A stretch of 64,000 nucleotides of DNA, taken from positions 1 through 64,000 of IMG/VR virus record IMGVR_UViG_3300025418_000694. The stretch is one strand, 5' to 3'. Below are positions 1-9,800 of the stretch, one piece after another (within the stretch, counting starts at the first letter, position 1; every line of letters begins with the position of its first letter). The notes beneath the pieces were generated by a model, which worked only from the letters and a program-made list of their open reading frames with translations, searched no databases and was not told where the DNA came from. The stretch is from a virus. Both the position numbers and the translations under genes were made by a program.

Positions 1-1091
1 CCCGCAAAGGAAGGGCTAGAGCCATTGTAATTTACTGTTTTACCAGCACCGCCATTACCAGTTGAACTGCCTGCAGTACCAGCACTAAAAGCACCACCAC
101 CACCGCCACCTCTACTCTGTACTCCACGAGCACCATCATTACCTTGTCCTGATGTACCTAAACCAGCAGAATTGCCTGGATTGCTACTACCACCGCCTGA
201 ACCACCATTGCCACCATTATCACTTACATAAGGACTTCCACCTCTACCACCATATATTGCTGTTAATCCAAACAAGGTTGAACTGCCACCTTGACCATTA
301 TTACCACCAGCGCCGCCAATTGTGATGTTGTATTGGATTCCAGGGGTAACAGATGTTGAAGAGTTAAGTAACCCACCCGCACCACCACCGCCACCTGTTG
401 CTCTAGATACACCATCAGTTTGTCCTCCACCGCCACCGCCAGCAACGAGAAGGTAATTAACTGTTGTAGGACCACTGTAAAATGAACTTGTAACAGAGTT
501 ACTTGACCCAGATGCGGCAGAGGTTCCATTAGCATTAATGGCTTGAACCGTGTAGGTGTAAGTTCCAGCAACAGTTTCATTAACTGTAATTGGGCTTGAA
601 GACCCTGTTGCAGTAACACCAGAAGAAGAAATTACTAAATAAGATGTAATAGACTTGCCACCTGTAGCACCCGCTGTAAATGGGACTGAAACTACTCCCG
701 ATGTTCCACCAGAGGCTGTACCAATAGTTGGCGCCTGTGGAACTGTAGTAGCAGTAATAGCACCAGTTGCTGTAGTAGCAGGAGAATTGCCCGAAGTGTT
801 TGTTGCTTGTGCGGTAAAAGTATAAGAGGTAGCAGATTGAAGACCAGTTACTGTTACTGGAGAAGTACCAGAGGCTGTAAATGAGCCAGGACTAGATGTT
901 ACTGTGTAACCCGTTGTTGGGCCGCCTGTTACTGCTGGGGCAGAAATTGTCACTGTAGCAGCGCCATTATTATAGGCCCTTGAAGTTCCTACATCTGTAG
1001 CAGTACCAATAGTAGGAGTATCAGGAATATCAAAGATTACCCGTGAAGGGTCACTAATAGAAGCACCACGTAGGTACTTGTAATTGGCCAT
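1..1091 (-). CDS. Glycine-rich tail fibre/receptor-binding protein, partial (left edge)
   Basis: The minus-strand frame is open from an ATG at 1091 to the window edge, so the C-terminus is missing (about 363 residues visible). It begins MANYKYLRGASISDPSRV. Two fibronectin-III-like segments follow, with proline-rich linkers (PDTPTIGTA, VPQAPTIGTA) and Thr/Ser/Gly-rich strands. A GPTTVNYLLVAGGGGGG stretch then opens a long Gly-Gly-Ser region. Glycine-rich domains of this kind are common in phage adhesins. It is last in the minus-strand tail operon seen here. Identity is by composition only. Confidence 0.7.
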   Translation of the reverse strand, partial: MANYKYLRGASISDPSRVIFDIPDTPTIGTATDVGTSRAYNNGAATVTISAPAVTGGPTTGYTVTSSPGSFTASGTSPVTVTGLQSATSYTFTAQATNTSGNSPATTATGAITATTVPQAPTIGTASGGTSGVVSVPFTAGATGGKSITSYLVISSSGVTATGSSSPITVNETVAGTYTYTVQAINANGTSAASGSSNSVTSSFYSGPTTVNYLLVAGGGGGGQTDGVSRATGGGGGAGGLLNSSTSVTPGIQYNITIGGAGGNNGQGGSSTLFGLTAIYGGRGGSPYVSDNGGNGGSGGGSSNPGNSAGLGTSGQGNDGARGVQSRGGGGGGAFSAGTAGSSTGNGGAGKTVNYNGSSPSFA

Positions 1092-1151
1092 TAGTTATCC
1101 TTTCTTAATAAGGAAATCTTTAGATGTATTGCTGACTAACTCTCAGTCAAG

Positions 1152-1289
1152 TTAGCCCTGTGGTTGAGCCTGAGCCGCTTGTTGCTCGTCATAAGCACTC
1201 TTCAAACCTGACCAACCCGAACCGTCTTCATATTCAATTGTAACAATTTCAATACCTTCAAAAGTTGTTGAATTAGTTATTTTTGGCAT
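1152..1289 (-). CDS. Small protein paired with tail fibre gene (45 aa)
   Basis: A short frame beginning MPKITNSTTFEGIEIV and ending QAQAQPQG. Its ATG overlaps the stop of the upstream fibre gene as TAATG, which implies translational coupling. It has the same position and similar shape as the 50-aa gene at 2326-2478 (acidic, with a short Gly-containing segment before a Tyr-Asp helix). It could be a fibre chaperone or a small tail component. No family recognised. Confidence 0.6.
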   Translation of the reverse strand: MPKITNSTTFEGIEIVTIEYEDGSGWSGLKSAYDEQQAAQAQPQG

Positions 1290-2326
1290 TACAACTCACA
1301 TCCTGTAAATAAAAGTGACGCAGCGGCGTTAACTGATGAAAATTGAACTGGCAAATTGGCTGAAATAGTTGGAGAACCAGCCGATATATCCACACCAATC
1401 GTACAACTGTTTACACCAGCAAAAACAAAACTTATAGCGGTTGGAGTGCCGCTTCCAAATGTTGGATTTGATAAACCAAAATGAGAAAGACTTGAATAAG
1501 TTGTGCCTGTTGGAGCAACTCTTGGAGTAACTGAAAAACCTATGTTTATTCTTGTATTTGCCGTGTTTGCTGACACACCTAACACTTGATTGCTAGTACC
1601 ATTCCACGCTGGCAAGTACCTCTGACACAAGGCTAACTCTCCTTGGAGTGTGCCTGATGCGGTGGTAAATGGTGTGGCGACTGAACCTGCTTCTAACTGC
1701 CAACCCCAAGTGCTAAAAGTAAATGTTGTATTGACTGGCATCCAAATACGCAAACCTACCCAATCGCCTGTACCGTTAGGTGATAAGCCTGAATAAGTTG
1801 GCATAGTAAAGGTATAAGAATACTTAGCCCATGAGGTTCCAACTGAAACTGATGAAGCAATTACACCGAAAAAGTAGTTGTTGCCAGCAATGTCATATTC
1901 CATATCAACTTGTGGCAAAGTCAAAGATGATGCTGCCTTAGCCCAAAATGAAAATGTAACCGTTTGTCCTGCAAGAATTGCGCCTTCGATTCTTTGCTCT
2001 ATAAGATTATAACTACCGCCTGAACCTGCAACCGATTGAGCAATTTGCATATAACGGTTGTAGCCACCGCTTATGGCGTTGGTTGGGTTACCAGCAGTGT
2101 TTGGTGTGAATGTTTGTTGAGTAACTGTTCTGGTTGCACCTGTTCCATCGTATCCATGTAGAAAACGGTCAGCACTATACTGGTTATTTGAAGTAATTGA
2201 AATAGATGTACCGCGCTGCCAGATACTAAAGTCACCGTTAATGATTTTGTTCTTACCAGCAAGAAACGGGCTGGCCGCACCTGCTGAGTTTTGTTCTACT
2301 GTTGAAGTTAATTGTGCGCGACTCAT
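1289..2326 (-). CDS. Tail fibre protein with carbohydrate-binding-like domain (345 aa)
   Basis: The N-terminus is short and polar, followed by GKNKIINGDFSIWQRGTS. This INGDFxIWQRG signature is common at the start of jelly-roll-like domains of phage tail fibres. Around residue 225 the TLQGELALCQRYLP motif closes the domain, and a beta-rich C-terminal part ends in TGCEL. The neighbouring 473-aa gene has the same two motifs, so the pair are paralogous adhesins. It probably acts at the virion tip in receptor binding. Confidence 0.75.
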   Translation of the reverse strand: MSRAQLTSTVEQNSAGAASPFLAGKNKIINGDFSIWQRGTSISITSNNQYSADRFLHGYDGTGATRTVTQQTFTPNTAGNPTNAISGGYNRYMQIAQSVAGSGGSYNLIEQRIEGAILAGQTVTFSFWAKAASSLTLPQVDMEYDIAGNNYFFGVIASSVSVGTSWAKYSYTFTMPTYSGLSPNGTGDWVGLRIWMPVNTTFTFSTWGWQLEAGSVATPFTTASGTLQGELALCQRYLPAWNGTSNQVLGVSANTANTRINIGFSVTPRVAPTGTTYSSLSHFGLSNPTFGSGTPTAISFVFAGVNSCTIGVDISAGSPTISANLPVQFSSVNAAASLLFTGCEL

Positions 2327-2478
2327 TAGTTACCTGCCTGTGGTGTAGAAGAGTTGGATACAAGTGTGTCGTAAATAGCCTTTGGCATAGAAGTAAACTC
2401 GCCATTGCCTCGGTCTATAATAATATGTTGTGTTACAACACCCATATATTCAGTTTCAATAATGTTTATGTTATCCAT
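2326..2478 (-). CDS. Small protein paired with tail fibre gene (50 aa)
   Basis: The frame begins MDNINIIETEYMGVV, contains FTSMPKAIYDTL and ends TPQAGN. Start and stop both overlap the neighbouring fibre genes as TAATG, so the three genes are tightly coupled. It appears distantly related to the 45-aa gene at 1152-1289. Function unknown; fibre assembly is a guess from position. Confidence 0.6.
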   Translation of the reverse strand: MDNINIIETEYMGVVTQHIIIDRGNGEFTSMPKAIYDTLVSNSSTPQAGN

Positions 2479-3899
2479 TAAAGTTCTGCTCCTAATCCTA
2501 AATATCCAGACAAACTGCCATTTGCTCCCATTGAATAAAATCTTTGAGAGGTTAAACCAGATGCAACTGTTGCAGCCAATACAGGTAAATCGGCAGAATA
2601 AAACGAAGTATTTATTGTGAGTGCGGTGATGGCATATCCTGCTGATTCGTCTGACAATCTCAAAGTTGAGTAGTCAATTGTGGTTGGATAAGTTCGCATA
2701 GTTGTAGGGCATTTGACTTGTATTTGAGCCGAAGTTGCCGAACCACTCTGACCAGCACCAAAGTTTGTGTATAGAGCCAAAGCAGTTTCTCTAAAGTAAT
2801 ACCTCTGACAAGCGGCTAACTCCCCCTGAAGTGTGCCACCGCTTCTGCGGAAGGCAGGAGCAGTTGCAGCGGTGTAAGTTCCAAGGTCAATCTGTACGCC
2901 TGTTATTTGATAATAGTCATTAGTGCCAGCAGTACCCGTTGGGGTAAATCCAAAAGTAGGAGCCATCTCGGTAGCGTTTGATGGAATAGTTCCTGTAAAA
3001 ACAAAACGCTGCCAAGTAGTTGTAAGTGTTGCCGTTCCGCTTATAGGGTTGCTTCCACCCGTATAACCTGCCCAAGAATTTTGGTCGGTTCCTGTGCCAG
3101 TAGAAATATAAGCAGACAAAGCGTTTGAAACGGCCGAGTAATTAGAACCAGAGCGAGCATAGAAACTAAAAGTTACGGCTTTTCCAGCAAAAGGAATTGC
3201 ATTAGCGGTTTCAACATTTTGCACCAAATAAAGCGCACTAGTTCCAGTTTGACCAGAGTTGCGTTGAAAACTCAAGCAATACTGAATATTTGGAAGGTTG
3301 GTTGTGTCACCTGTTGCCTGACGAGATATGGTTGTAGCCTGATTTGCATTTGTTTGAGTCTGCCAACGGTCTGCCGTAAATCCTGATGTGTAAGCGGTTG
3401 AAGCGGCAAGGCTGAAGTTTGTGCTTCTTTGCCAGATGTCAAACCCGCCGTTGATAACTGGATTAACAAGGCTGGCTACTGGGGTTGCCCAAGATACGCC
3501 CGTAGAGGCGGAAGAGTTTGCCACGAGTGTTGTACCGTCAGCTCCGACTGGGAGGTTAGTGACTGACGAAGGGTTATTAGCAACAATTAAATCACCTTTA
3601 GAGCTTACTACAGAAGAGGCAATTGCTGTAGGTATGGCAAATGAAGAAAATGTAACAATCTCTATTACATCTCCCGCAACTAGTGCATTAACAAGTACTA
3701 CAGATGTGCCGTTAGAGGCTGTGTAGTCTGCAGTTCTAACAAGGAGAACTCCGTTAACATAGACTTCTTCTTTACCTACTAGATATGAAATTGTTGCGCC
3801 ATTTGAATCTGTGCCAGATATAGTTGTTTCTCCACCTGTAGCGTTATACGTGTATCTGTTTACGGTTCCAGCGCCACCGTTTACACTTGAGATGGTCAT
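2478..3899 (-). CDS. Tail fibre protein (473 aa)
   Basis: Start chosen at the ATG at 3899 (MTISSVNGGAGTVNRYTYN), which has a GGAG upstream. A longer reading frame would run into the preceding gene. Residues 1-80 contain the segment KEEVYVNGVLLVRTADYT, typical of phage fibre shaft proteins. The middle has NPVINGGFDIWQRSTNFS and later GGTLQGELAACQRYYF, the two landmarks shared with the 345-aa fibre gene. The C-terminus is LGLGAEL. Predicted receptor-binding fibre with a carbohydrate-binding-like domain. Confidence 0.75.
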   Translation of the reverse strand: MTISSVNGGAGTVNRYTYNATGGETTISGTDSNGATISYLVGKEEVYVNGVLLVRTADYTASNGTSVVLVNALVAGDVIEIVTFSSFAIPTAIASSVVSSKGDLIVANNPSSVTNLPVGADGTTLVANSSASTGVSWATPVASLVNPVINGGFDIWQRSTNFSLAASTAYTSGFTADRWQTQTNANQATTISRQATGDTTNLPNIQYCLSFQRNSGQTGTSALYLVQNVETANAIPFAGKAVTFSFYARSGSNYSAVSNALSAYISTGTGTDQNSWAGYTGGSNPISGTATLTTTWQRFVFTGTIPSNATEMAPTFGFTPTGTAGTNDYYQITGVQIDLGTYTAATAPAFRRSGGTLQGELAACQRYYFRETALALYTNFGAGQSGSATSAQIQVKCPTTMRTYPTTIDYSTLRLSDESAGYAITALTINTSFYSADLPVLAATVASGLTSQRFYSMGANGSLSGYLGLGAEL

Positions 3900-3900
3900 G

Positions 3901-4233
3901 CTATGAAATCTCCGAACCAAAGGCGTTAAATGACAAGTTAGCTGAAGAGGCATAGACGCGAATAGTTGCGCCGTTTTCAAGAGTAAGTCCAAGAGTAAGG
4001 GCGGTTGTATCTGAAGCCGCTACTGTGGCTCCATAGACAATCCAGTTCTTAGCAACTGAAGATGATGTTCCACTTGGCCATACAGCGATGCGGTATGTGG
4101 CAGCAGAGGCTGTTTGATTGCAAATGGTGATAGTTGAGACCACAGCCGCAGCAGTGCCGCTAGGGGTGTATAGAGTTGTCTCTGTTGTTGCTGCTGGGTT
4201 AGATTGACCCAACACCTTGTATGCAGTAGCTAT
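3901..4233 (-). CDS. Small tail/virion protein, probable AUA start (110 aa)
   Basis: The nearest conventional start is a GTG at 4215, but that lies 26 nt from the only good Shine-Dalgarno. AAGGAG followed by an 8-nt spacer leads instead to ATA at 4233-4231, giving (M)ATAYKVLGQSNPAATTETTL. From memory, related phage proteins begin with a similar ATG-initiated sequence. The product is Ala/Thr/Ser-rich and beta-strand-rich, and fits a small tail or baseplate decoration protein. It is the promoter-proximal gene of the leftmost minus operon. Confidence 0.65.
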   Translation of the reverse strand: MATAYKVLGQSNPAATTETTLYTPSGTAAAVVSTITICNQTASAATYRIAVWPSGTSSSVAKNWIVYGATVAASDTTALTLGLTLENGATIRVYASSANLSFNAFGSEIS

Positions 4234-4285
4234 TTTGGGTTCTCCTTAAATACGCGTGGTTTAATTATCGCTATAAGGGGGGCGT

Positions 4286-4314
4286 TTGTAAGGGTAAAAC
4301 CCCTCTGTGATAAA
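4286..4314 (+). promoter_or_regulatory. Sigma-70-like promoter giving a leaderless transcript
   Basis: TTGTAA at 4286-4291, a 17-nt spacer, then GATAAA at 4309-4314. The GTG start codon at 4323 lies 8 nt after the -10 hexamer, so transcription should begin at or next to the start codon. No Shine-Dalgarno is present. Leaderless mRNAs are frequent in Actinobacteria. Confidence 0.5.
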
Positions 4315-4322
4315 CTCTCTCA

Positions 4323-5321
4323 GTGAACCTAGTTGAGCGCGCCGTCTCCAATGGTGGAAAATTAGCGCCCCTAGCAATACCTCAAGGGCTCACCTCAGGA
4401 ACAGGGTTAATGAACCCCTCTGTCTTTATAGATGATGATGGGGACATATTAGTTAATCTGCGCCATGTAAATTACACGCTATATCACTCTGAAAATCAGC
4501 AGAAATTTCCAAGTCGTTGGGGTCCACTTTCTTATCTACATCCAGAGAAAGACCAGCGCTTAATTACTGAAAATTATCTATGCCGTCTTAATACAGATTT
4601 AGAGATTACCGACTATGCAAGAGTAGAGATGCTTGACCTTCACACACCTATATGGGAGTTTGTAGGTCTAGAAGATGCTCGTCTTGTTCAATGGGAAGGT
4701 CAGTATTATCTAATTGGTGTTAGGCGCGATACCACTACAAATGGTGTTGGGCGCATGGAGTACACACGCATTGAAATTAATAAAGATGAGTGGTCTATTA
4801 AAGAAACTAATCGTGTACGCATACCTGCGCCAAATGATAACTCTTCATATTGTGAGAAGAACTGGTACCCAGTATTAGATATGCCATACCATTTTATTAA
4901 GTGGACTATGCCTACAGAGTTAGTTAAGGCAGACCCTAATGAGCCAAAAATAGAACAGATATTTGTTAAAGAAACTCCACCAGCTCCAGCAGACCAACGC
5001 GGTGGCTCTCAAGTAGTTAGATGGGGCAGTATGTATATTGCCATCACTCACGAGGTTAATCTATTTAAGAACTACCTTCAACAGAAAGATGGCATATACC
5101 GTCACCGACTTGTATTGTGGGATGAGCAATTTAACTTTGTAGGTCTATCCAAGGAGTTTGCATTTCTAGATGGGCGCATTGAATTTGCGGTAGGTGCTGC
5201 TGTGTTTGAAGGTGACTTGCTTATCTCTTGGGGGTTTCAAGATAACGCAGCCTTTGTTCTACGTACCCCAAAGATAGTGGTAGAAGAGTTAATTAAAGAG
5301 GCGCTTGCATATGAAAATTAA
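4323..5321 (+). CDS. Beta-propeller glycosidase-like protein (332 aa)
   Basis: The product begins MNLVERAVSNGGKLAPLA and has the repeating pattern of a five-bladed beta-propeller: MNPSVFIDDDGDILVNLR near residue 30, FVGLEDARLVQWEGQYYLIG near 115, and a late blade RIEFAVGAAVFEGDLLISWG. The NPS...DDG and EDAR...G.YYLIG signatures recall the GH43/GH130-type glycosidase and phosphorylase fold. With the TPR and FkbM genes it forms a plus-strand island among minus-strand tail genes, which suggests glycan processing. Substrate and activity are unknown. Confidence 0.55.
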   Translation: MNLVERAVSNGGKLAPLAIPQGLTSGTGLMNPSVFIDDDGDILVNLRHVNYTLYHSENQQKFPSRWGPLSYLHPEKDQRLITENYLCRLNTDLEITDYARVEMLDLHTPIWEFVGLEDARLVQWEGQYYLIGVRRDTTTNGVGRMEYTRIEINKDEWSIKETNRVRIPAPNDNSSYCEKNWYPVLDMPYHFIKWTMPTELVKADPNEPKIEQIFVKETPPAPADQRGGSQVVRWGSMYIAITHEVNLFKNYLQQKDGIYRHRLVLWDEQFNFVGLSKEFAFLDGRIEFAVGAAVFEGDLLISWGFQDNAAFVLRTPKIVVEELIKEALAYEN

Positions 5322-5877
5322 TGAGATTATTGAGCGCCTATCTAAAGACCCATTTAATCCAGAGCTTAACTTTGAGGCAGCTTTAGAGTATGAGAGCACT
5401 GGTCAGTCTGCTTCCGCAGTTTCTTTCTATTTAAGGGCTGCTGAGTATGGTTACGATACCCATCAAACTATTGCTTATACCTCGCTACTTAAAGTGGCTA
5501 ACTGCTTTGAAAACCAAAACGACAGAAAGCACACAGTAAGTAACTGCATACTTCAAGCTATTGCCTACCTACCAGAACGCCAAGAGGGTTACTTTCTATT
5601 ATCTAGATTTCACGAGCGCAACGGTGATTGGCAGGAGTGCTATACCTTTGCTCAGGTAGGATTATCAAAGAGGGCCTCTATACCCGCACATTTGCCAGCG
5701 GATGTTCAGTACCCAGGTAGATTTGGACTTTTATATGAAAAAGCAATTAGTGGTTGGTGGTTAGGCCGCGCTAAAGAGTCTGAGGACTTATTTAAAGACC
5801 TACTATGCCAAGTAATATCTGACGAGTACAGATTATCTATTGAAGACAACTTAAGGAGAATAGGTGCTCCTATTTGA
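5311..5877 (+). CDS. TPR-repeat protein (188 aa)
   Basis: Start taken at the ATG at 5311 (MKINEIIERLSKDPFNPEL), with an AGAGG upstream; it overlaps the end of the previous gene. The protein is helical, with tetratricopeptide-like units: NPELNFEAALEYESTGQSA, then YLPERQEGYFLLSRFHERNG, then WWLGRAKESEDLFKDLL. TPR proteins of this layout often accompany glycosyltransferases. It overlaps the FkbM gene by 14 nt, so the three genes are probably one transcript. Confidence 0.6.
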   Translation: MKINEIIERLSKDPFNPELNFEAALEYESTGQSASAVSFYLRAAEYGYDTHQTIAYTSLLKVANCFENQNDRKHTVSNCILQAIAYLPERQEGYFLLSRFHERNGDWQECYTFAQVGLSKRASIPAHLPADVQYPGRFGLLYEKAISGWWLGRAKESEDLFKDLLCQVISDEYRLSIEDNLRRIGAPI

Positions 5878-6535
5878 TATTGGTGCTAATCGTGGCGATG
5901 CAACATTAATTGGTTTACAAAAGGGATATAAAGTAATTGCTCTTGAACCAGCGCCTAAAATCTATAAAGAGCTTGTATCTAACTTTATATATAATCCAAA
6001 TGTAGTCCCACTTAAGCTAGCAGTCTCCAACACAAACAATGAGCGTGTTGAGTTTTATGAGGCTGATGAAGATGGGTTATCTACCCTTAATAAAGAGTGG
6101 TTGACCTCAGAGGCCATGCCTTACGCTAATAAGCCCTTTAGAACCGTTACTGCCACCACTATCACCCTTGACAGACTTGTGGGGCTCTACGGGCAACCTG
6201 AGCTCATTAAGATAGATGTAGAGGGTGCTGAATGGAATGTGTTTAAGGGTATGACCAAGAAGTATGGAACTATAGCCTTTGAATGGACTGAGGTGACTTT
6301 AGATGAGCATGCCAAGCAGTTAGAGTATTTGCAAAACTTCGGCTATGAAGAGTTCTCTATTAGGTTTATAGAAGAGCACTTAAAGGAACCTGCGTCAGAT
6401 GATTGGCTTCCATTAGACTTTGCCCACATACTTAAAGACCACGTAGATGCCCGTAAAGATAAATGGGAATCAGGTGGGTGGCAAGAGGCAAATCTAAGGC
6501 CTACAGGTGATGTAGGAATGCTTTGGGTTAGATAA
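5864..6535 (+). CDS. FkbM-family SAM-dependent methyltransferase (223 aa)
   Basis: It starts at GTG (MLLFDIGANRGDATLIGLQ). The FDIGANRGD motif near residue 4 is the glycine-rich SAM-binding loop. LEPAPKIY near 28 is the acidic end of strand beta-2, and LIKIDVEGAEWNVFKGM near 120 is the FkbM signature. FkbM enzymes O-methylate sugars and similar substrates. With the glycosidase-like and TPR genes it may modify glycans on the virion or host surface. The stop abuts the stop of the convergent tail gene with no gap. Confidence 0.8.
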   Translation: MLLFDIGANRGDATLIGLQKGYKVIALEPAPKIYKELVSNFIYNPNVVPLKLAVSNTNNERVEFYEADEDGLSTLNKEWLTSEAMPYANKPFRTVTATTITLDRLVGLYGQPELIKIDVEGAEWNVFKGMTKKYGTIAFEWTEVTLDEHAKQLEYLQNFGYEEFSIRFIEEHLKEPASDDWLPLDFAHILKDHVDARKDKWESGGWQEANLRPTGDVGMLWVR

Positions 6536-6826
6536 TTACATTCCGCCTAATAGAAAGCCAGTAGTGGTTGAGTCCACAGCAGCTGTACCAGAACCTGTTG
6601 CGCTTGCATAAGCAAGACTGTTCCAACTAGTAACTCCGTCACCAAACTTAAAGAAACGAGTATCTGTTTCAATACCAATTTGGCCAGCAGCTAGGACTGG
6701 GTTTCCCAAAGTCCATAAAACAGCAGGGTTTCTCTGCTGTTGCATAGTCGCATTAAGCGTTCCTAGTACGTTAAGTGACGATACTTCTAGCGGCTCCGTA
6801 TAGTTAAAGGTGTCTCTGTTTAGCAT
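6536..6826 (-). CDS. Tail protein with Mtd-N-like domain (96 aa)
   Basis: The segment AAGQIGIETDTRFFKFGDG followed by VTSWNSLAY matches the small N-terminal domain of the Bordetella phage major tropism determinant, found at the N-termini of many fibre proteins. Here it stands alone without a long fibre. It may be a baseplate or fibre attachment module. It lies downstream of the giant virion gene in the same direction. Confidence 0.6.
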   Translation of the reverse strand: MLNRDTFNYTEPLEVSSLNVLGTLNATMQQQRNPAVLWTLGNPVLAAGQIGIETDTRFFKFGDGVTSWNSLAYASATGSGTAAVDSTTTGFLLGGM

Positions 6827-6838
6827 GACCCTCCTTAA

Positions 6839-9800
6839 TTATGCTTGAGCTTCAGTCCAGGAAATACGTCCAAGTACAGATGCTGTACTTGTGCTTACGT
6901 TGGTTACAACGATTGTAAGAGTATCTGGTCCATCTGGATAAACACCTGTATTTGATACAGCGGTACCTCCGCCAAGTACGGCGTTACCCAAGTCGCGAAC
7001 CTGAGAGATATCTGAAGTACCTGTTGAAGATACAAAGAACCCACCTGTTACTTCACCGCCCTGTACTGAGTAGCTGTTACCAGCGTAGTCAGCAATCTGA
7101 GCAAGGGATGAGTTAGGGGTGTTAGCAGCGTTTCTTACAGAGTTTGTCCAAGAAGTTGAACCTGGCGCCAAGAATACAAGCGGTACAGAAGATAGCGTTA
7201 GAGAGTTGCTTACAGTAATAGATGATTGAGAAGCAACTGCAGTTACTGTAGTACCTGCTGTAACACCAGCTCCTTGAACCGACATACCAACAGCCACAGT
7301 TCCAGTGTTACCTGTAAGGGTTACTGTTGTAGAAGCAGAAGCCGAACCTGTTGCAGTAGCGTTGTTTCCTACATAGTTGTAAGGTGTACCGTTCAAGTAA
7401 GCCTGTACTAGCACGTTACCTGTAGTTGTATTCAATAGTGAGATATCAAGGGCTTTAGTCTGAAGCTGCATCTTGTTTAGAAGTTCACGCAAACCAAAGG
7501 CTGCTGAGAAACCGTTATCTACAGAAGGGGCGATACGAATTGAGAATAGCGCCTTAGATGTAGCACCGCTAAATGAGTAGTTACCAGTAAGAGTAGCCGT
7601 TGTAGCTTGAGACAAGGTTACAGTCGTTCCAGATATTGCTACTACATAAGTTCCGTTTGGAATACCTGTTCCTGTTACTTGTTGTCCAGGAACAATACCT
7701 GTTGCAGCACCAGCAGTTGCTACTACAGAACCAGTTGTTGCCTGTACTAGAGTAGTTGATACCGCTGTGGTTCCACCAAGTGATGTAGGTGTTGTCTGAC
7801 CATACGTAAACAAAAGGGACTTGTCATCATCAAAACGGCCATCCATGATGACCGAAGTTCCCCAGTGTGAGATAGATGGGCCAAATGTTGGGAAGGCCTG
7901 CTCTACTGCAGTTGGGTTAGTTGATGAGTATGTAAACGCTTGACCAGCAGTAACCGCAGTACCTGAAGTTGTTCCTAGGGTACCTGTTGTATAACCCATT
8001 GCTGGGAACCAGATTGTTGGGTTAGCCACTGTTGGTGAGCTTGAAAGTATAAGTGTTGTTGTTCCAGAGATGAACTCAATCTTTGTTCCATCTGCAAGAT
8101 ATGGGCTAATTGCGCGCATACCAACTTGTAAACCTGCTGTAGAGCCTACAGTGGCTACGTTAGAACCTACAGCCATTGTGGTTGTAACAGCAGAGGCACC
8201 AGCTTGACCACGAGTAACACCCGTAAGAGTGTTAGAGGTAAGACCTGTGTAGTTAATGTACTCCCATGTATTAGATGAACCAGTTCCACGAATAACTGCG
8301 GTTCCTGGATATGACTGGAATGTAATTGTTGCAGAAACGGCTCCACCATTGTTTACAGATAGTGTAACTGTAAGTGTAGATGCGTTAACCGCTGTTACTA
8401 CTGCTCCTGCACCAAGGTTAGTACCTGTTGCAAACATTCCTGAAACAATTCCAGTTGTTGAAGTTACTACAAGAGTGTTTGCTCCGCTTGAACCTGTTGC
8501 GCTTGTGCTAACAGATGTTGGTGCGTAGAAACCAGTTGTATTGGCTACGTTAATAGTTGTATCAGATGCGCCTACAGAGGCTGTTAACTGAGTTGATGCT
8601 GGCTGTGTAACAGATTCATAGCGGCCAGATAGGTTACCTGAGCGCATATATGCTGTAGCGTTCTGGTTATTGTTAGCTTGCTTGTGGACATATACAATGT
8701 TTCCCTTAGGTCCACGGAAGCCCCAACGAACTGCTCCAGCGCCATACCATGAGTAATCCATGTAGAACATCTGCATCTTTGTAAGGTCAATGTTGTAACC
8801 AGAAGGGCCTGTTCCATCGACTCGGTCAATGTTCCAAGCAGATTGTGGGATTTTTGTATCGATTGTCTTTGAGACAATTACGTTAGTAGCTGTTGTTCCA
8901 CGGTATGAAGGTTGAATAGTAAGCGAGGTATCGCTTGCAATATCGATAACGCGGTAAGACTGACCACGAAGAACAATATAATCTCCAGGTACCAACTGCT
9001 TGCTAAATGTTGTTGGATAGTTAGTTGTTGTCTGAGAGACTGTAGATGAACCGTTTGTTACCGTTACACGGCCTGCTGTTTGGAAGATAGATGAACGGCG
9101 AACCGCATAAAGGGTAGTTCCGTCATATTCAAAGAAAACACCGTTTTGTTGGTCAAATAGACCAAGGCGGTTTGATGCACCATTCCAGTTAGATACTGAG
9201 GCATAGTAGTTACCTGATGCTGTAGTTACTGTTGGTGCGGTTGTTGGCACATAAGTAAAGGAGGTAAGACCTGTTACAGAGGCTACTGGGAATGTTCCGT
9301 TATAACCGTTTTCATTAGCGCCATAAATAGCAATTGAGTAGCCTGGCTGTAGGCCATGAGGCTCTTTAGTCTGAACTGTTACATATGGGCTTGAGTACGA
9401 GATTGAGTCAATTCCATAGGTAGGCTTAAGAATTGTTCCAGAAGAAATTTGAATACCCTTACCAGATTGATAACGGAAATAACGGCGTGTCTGACGCACT
9501 TGAGCAGTGTTATTTGAGGTGCCGTTAGTTGAGAAGAACACTCCACCATCAAATGCACGGTGCTTAACCTGAGCCTGTGAGCGCACAAAGATAGACGCGT
9601 TAAAGGTAATAGAAGTTGTTGTAAGAGCGGTAGTAACAGCCTGGCTTAGACCAATAGCTGTTCCCTGTACATAGGTAACAAATGTTCCTGCTGCAATACC
9701 AGCTGCTGTTACTGTCATACCAGGAACAATGCTGGTAGCAGAGGCTACTGTAACAAAGGTACTTCCAACCGCGCCTGTAGCAGTAGTTGCTGTAGGGCTT

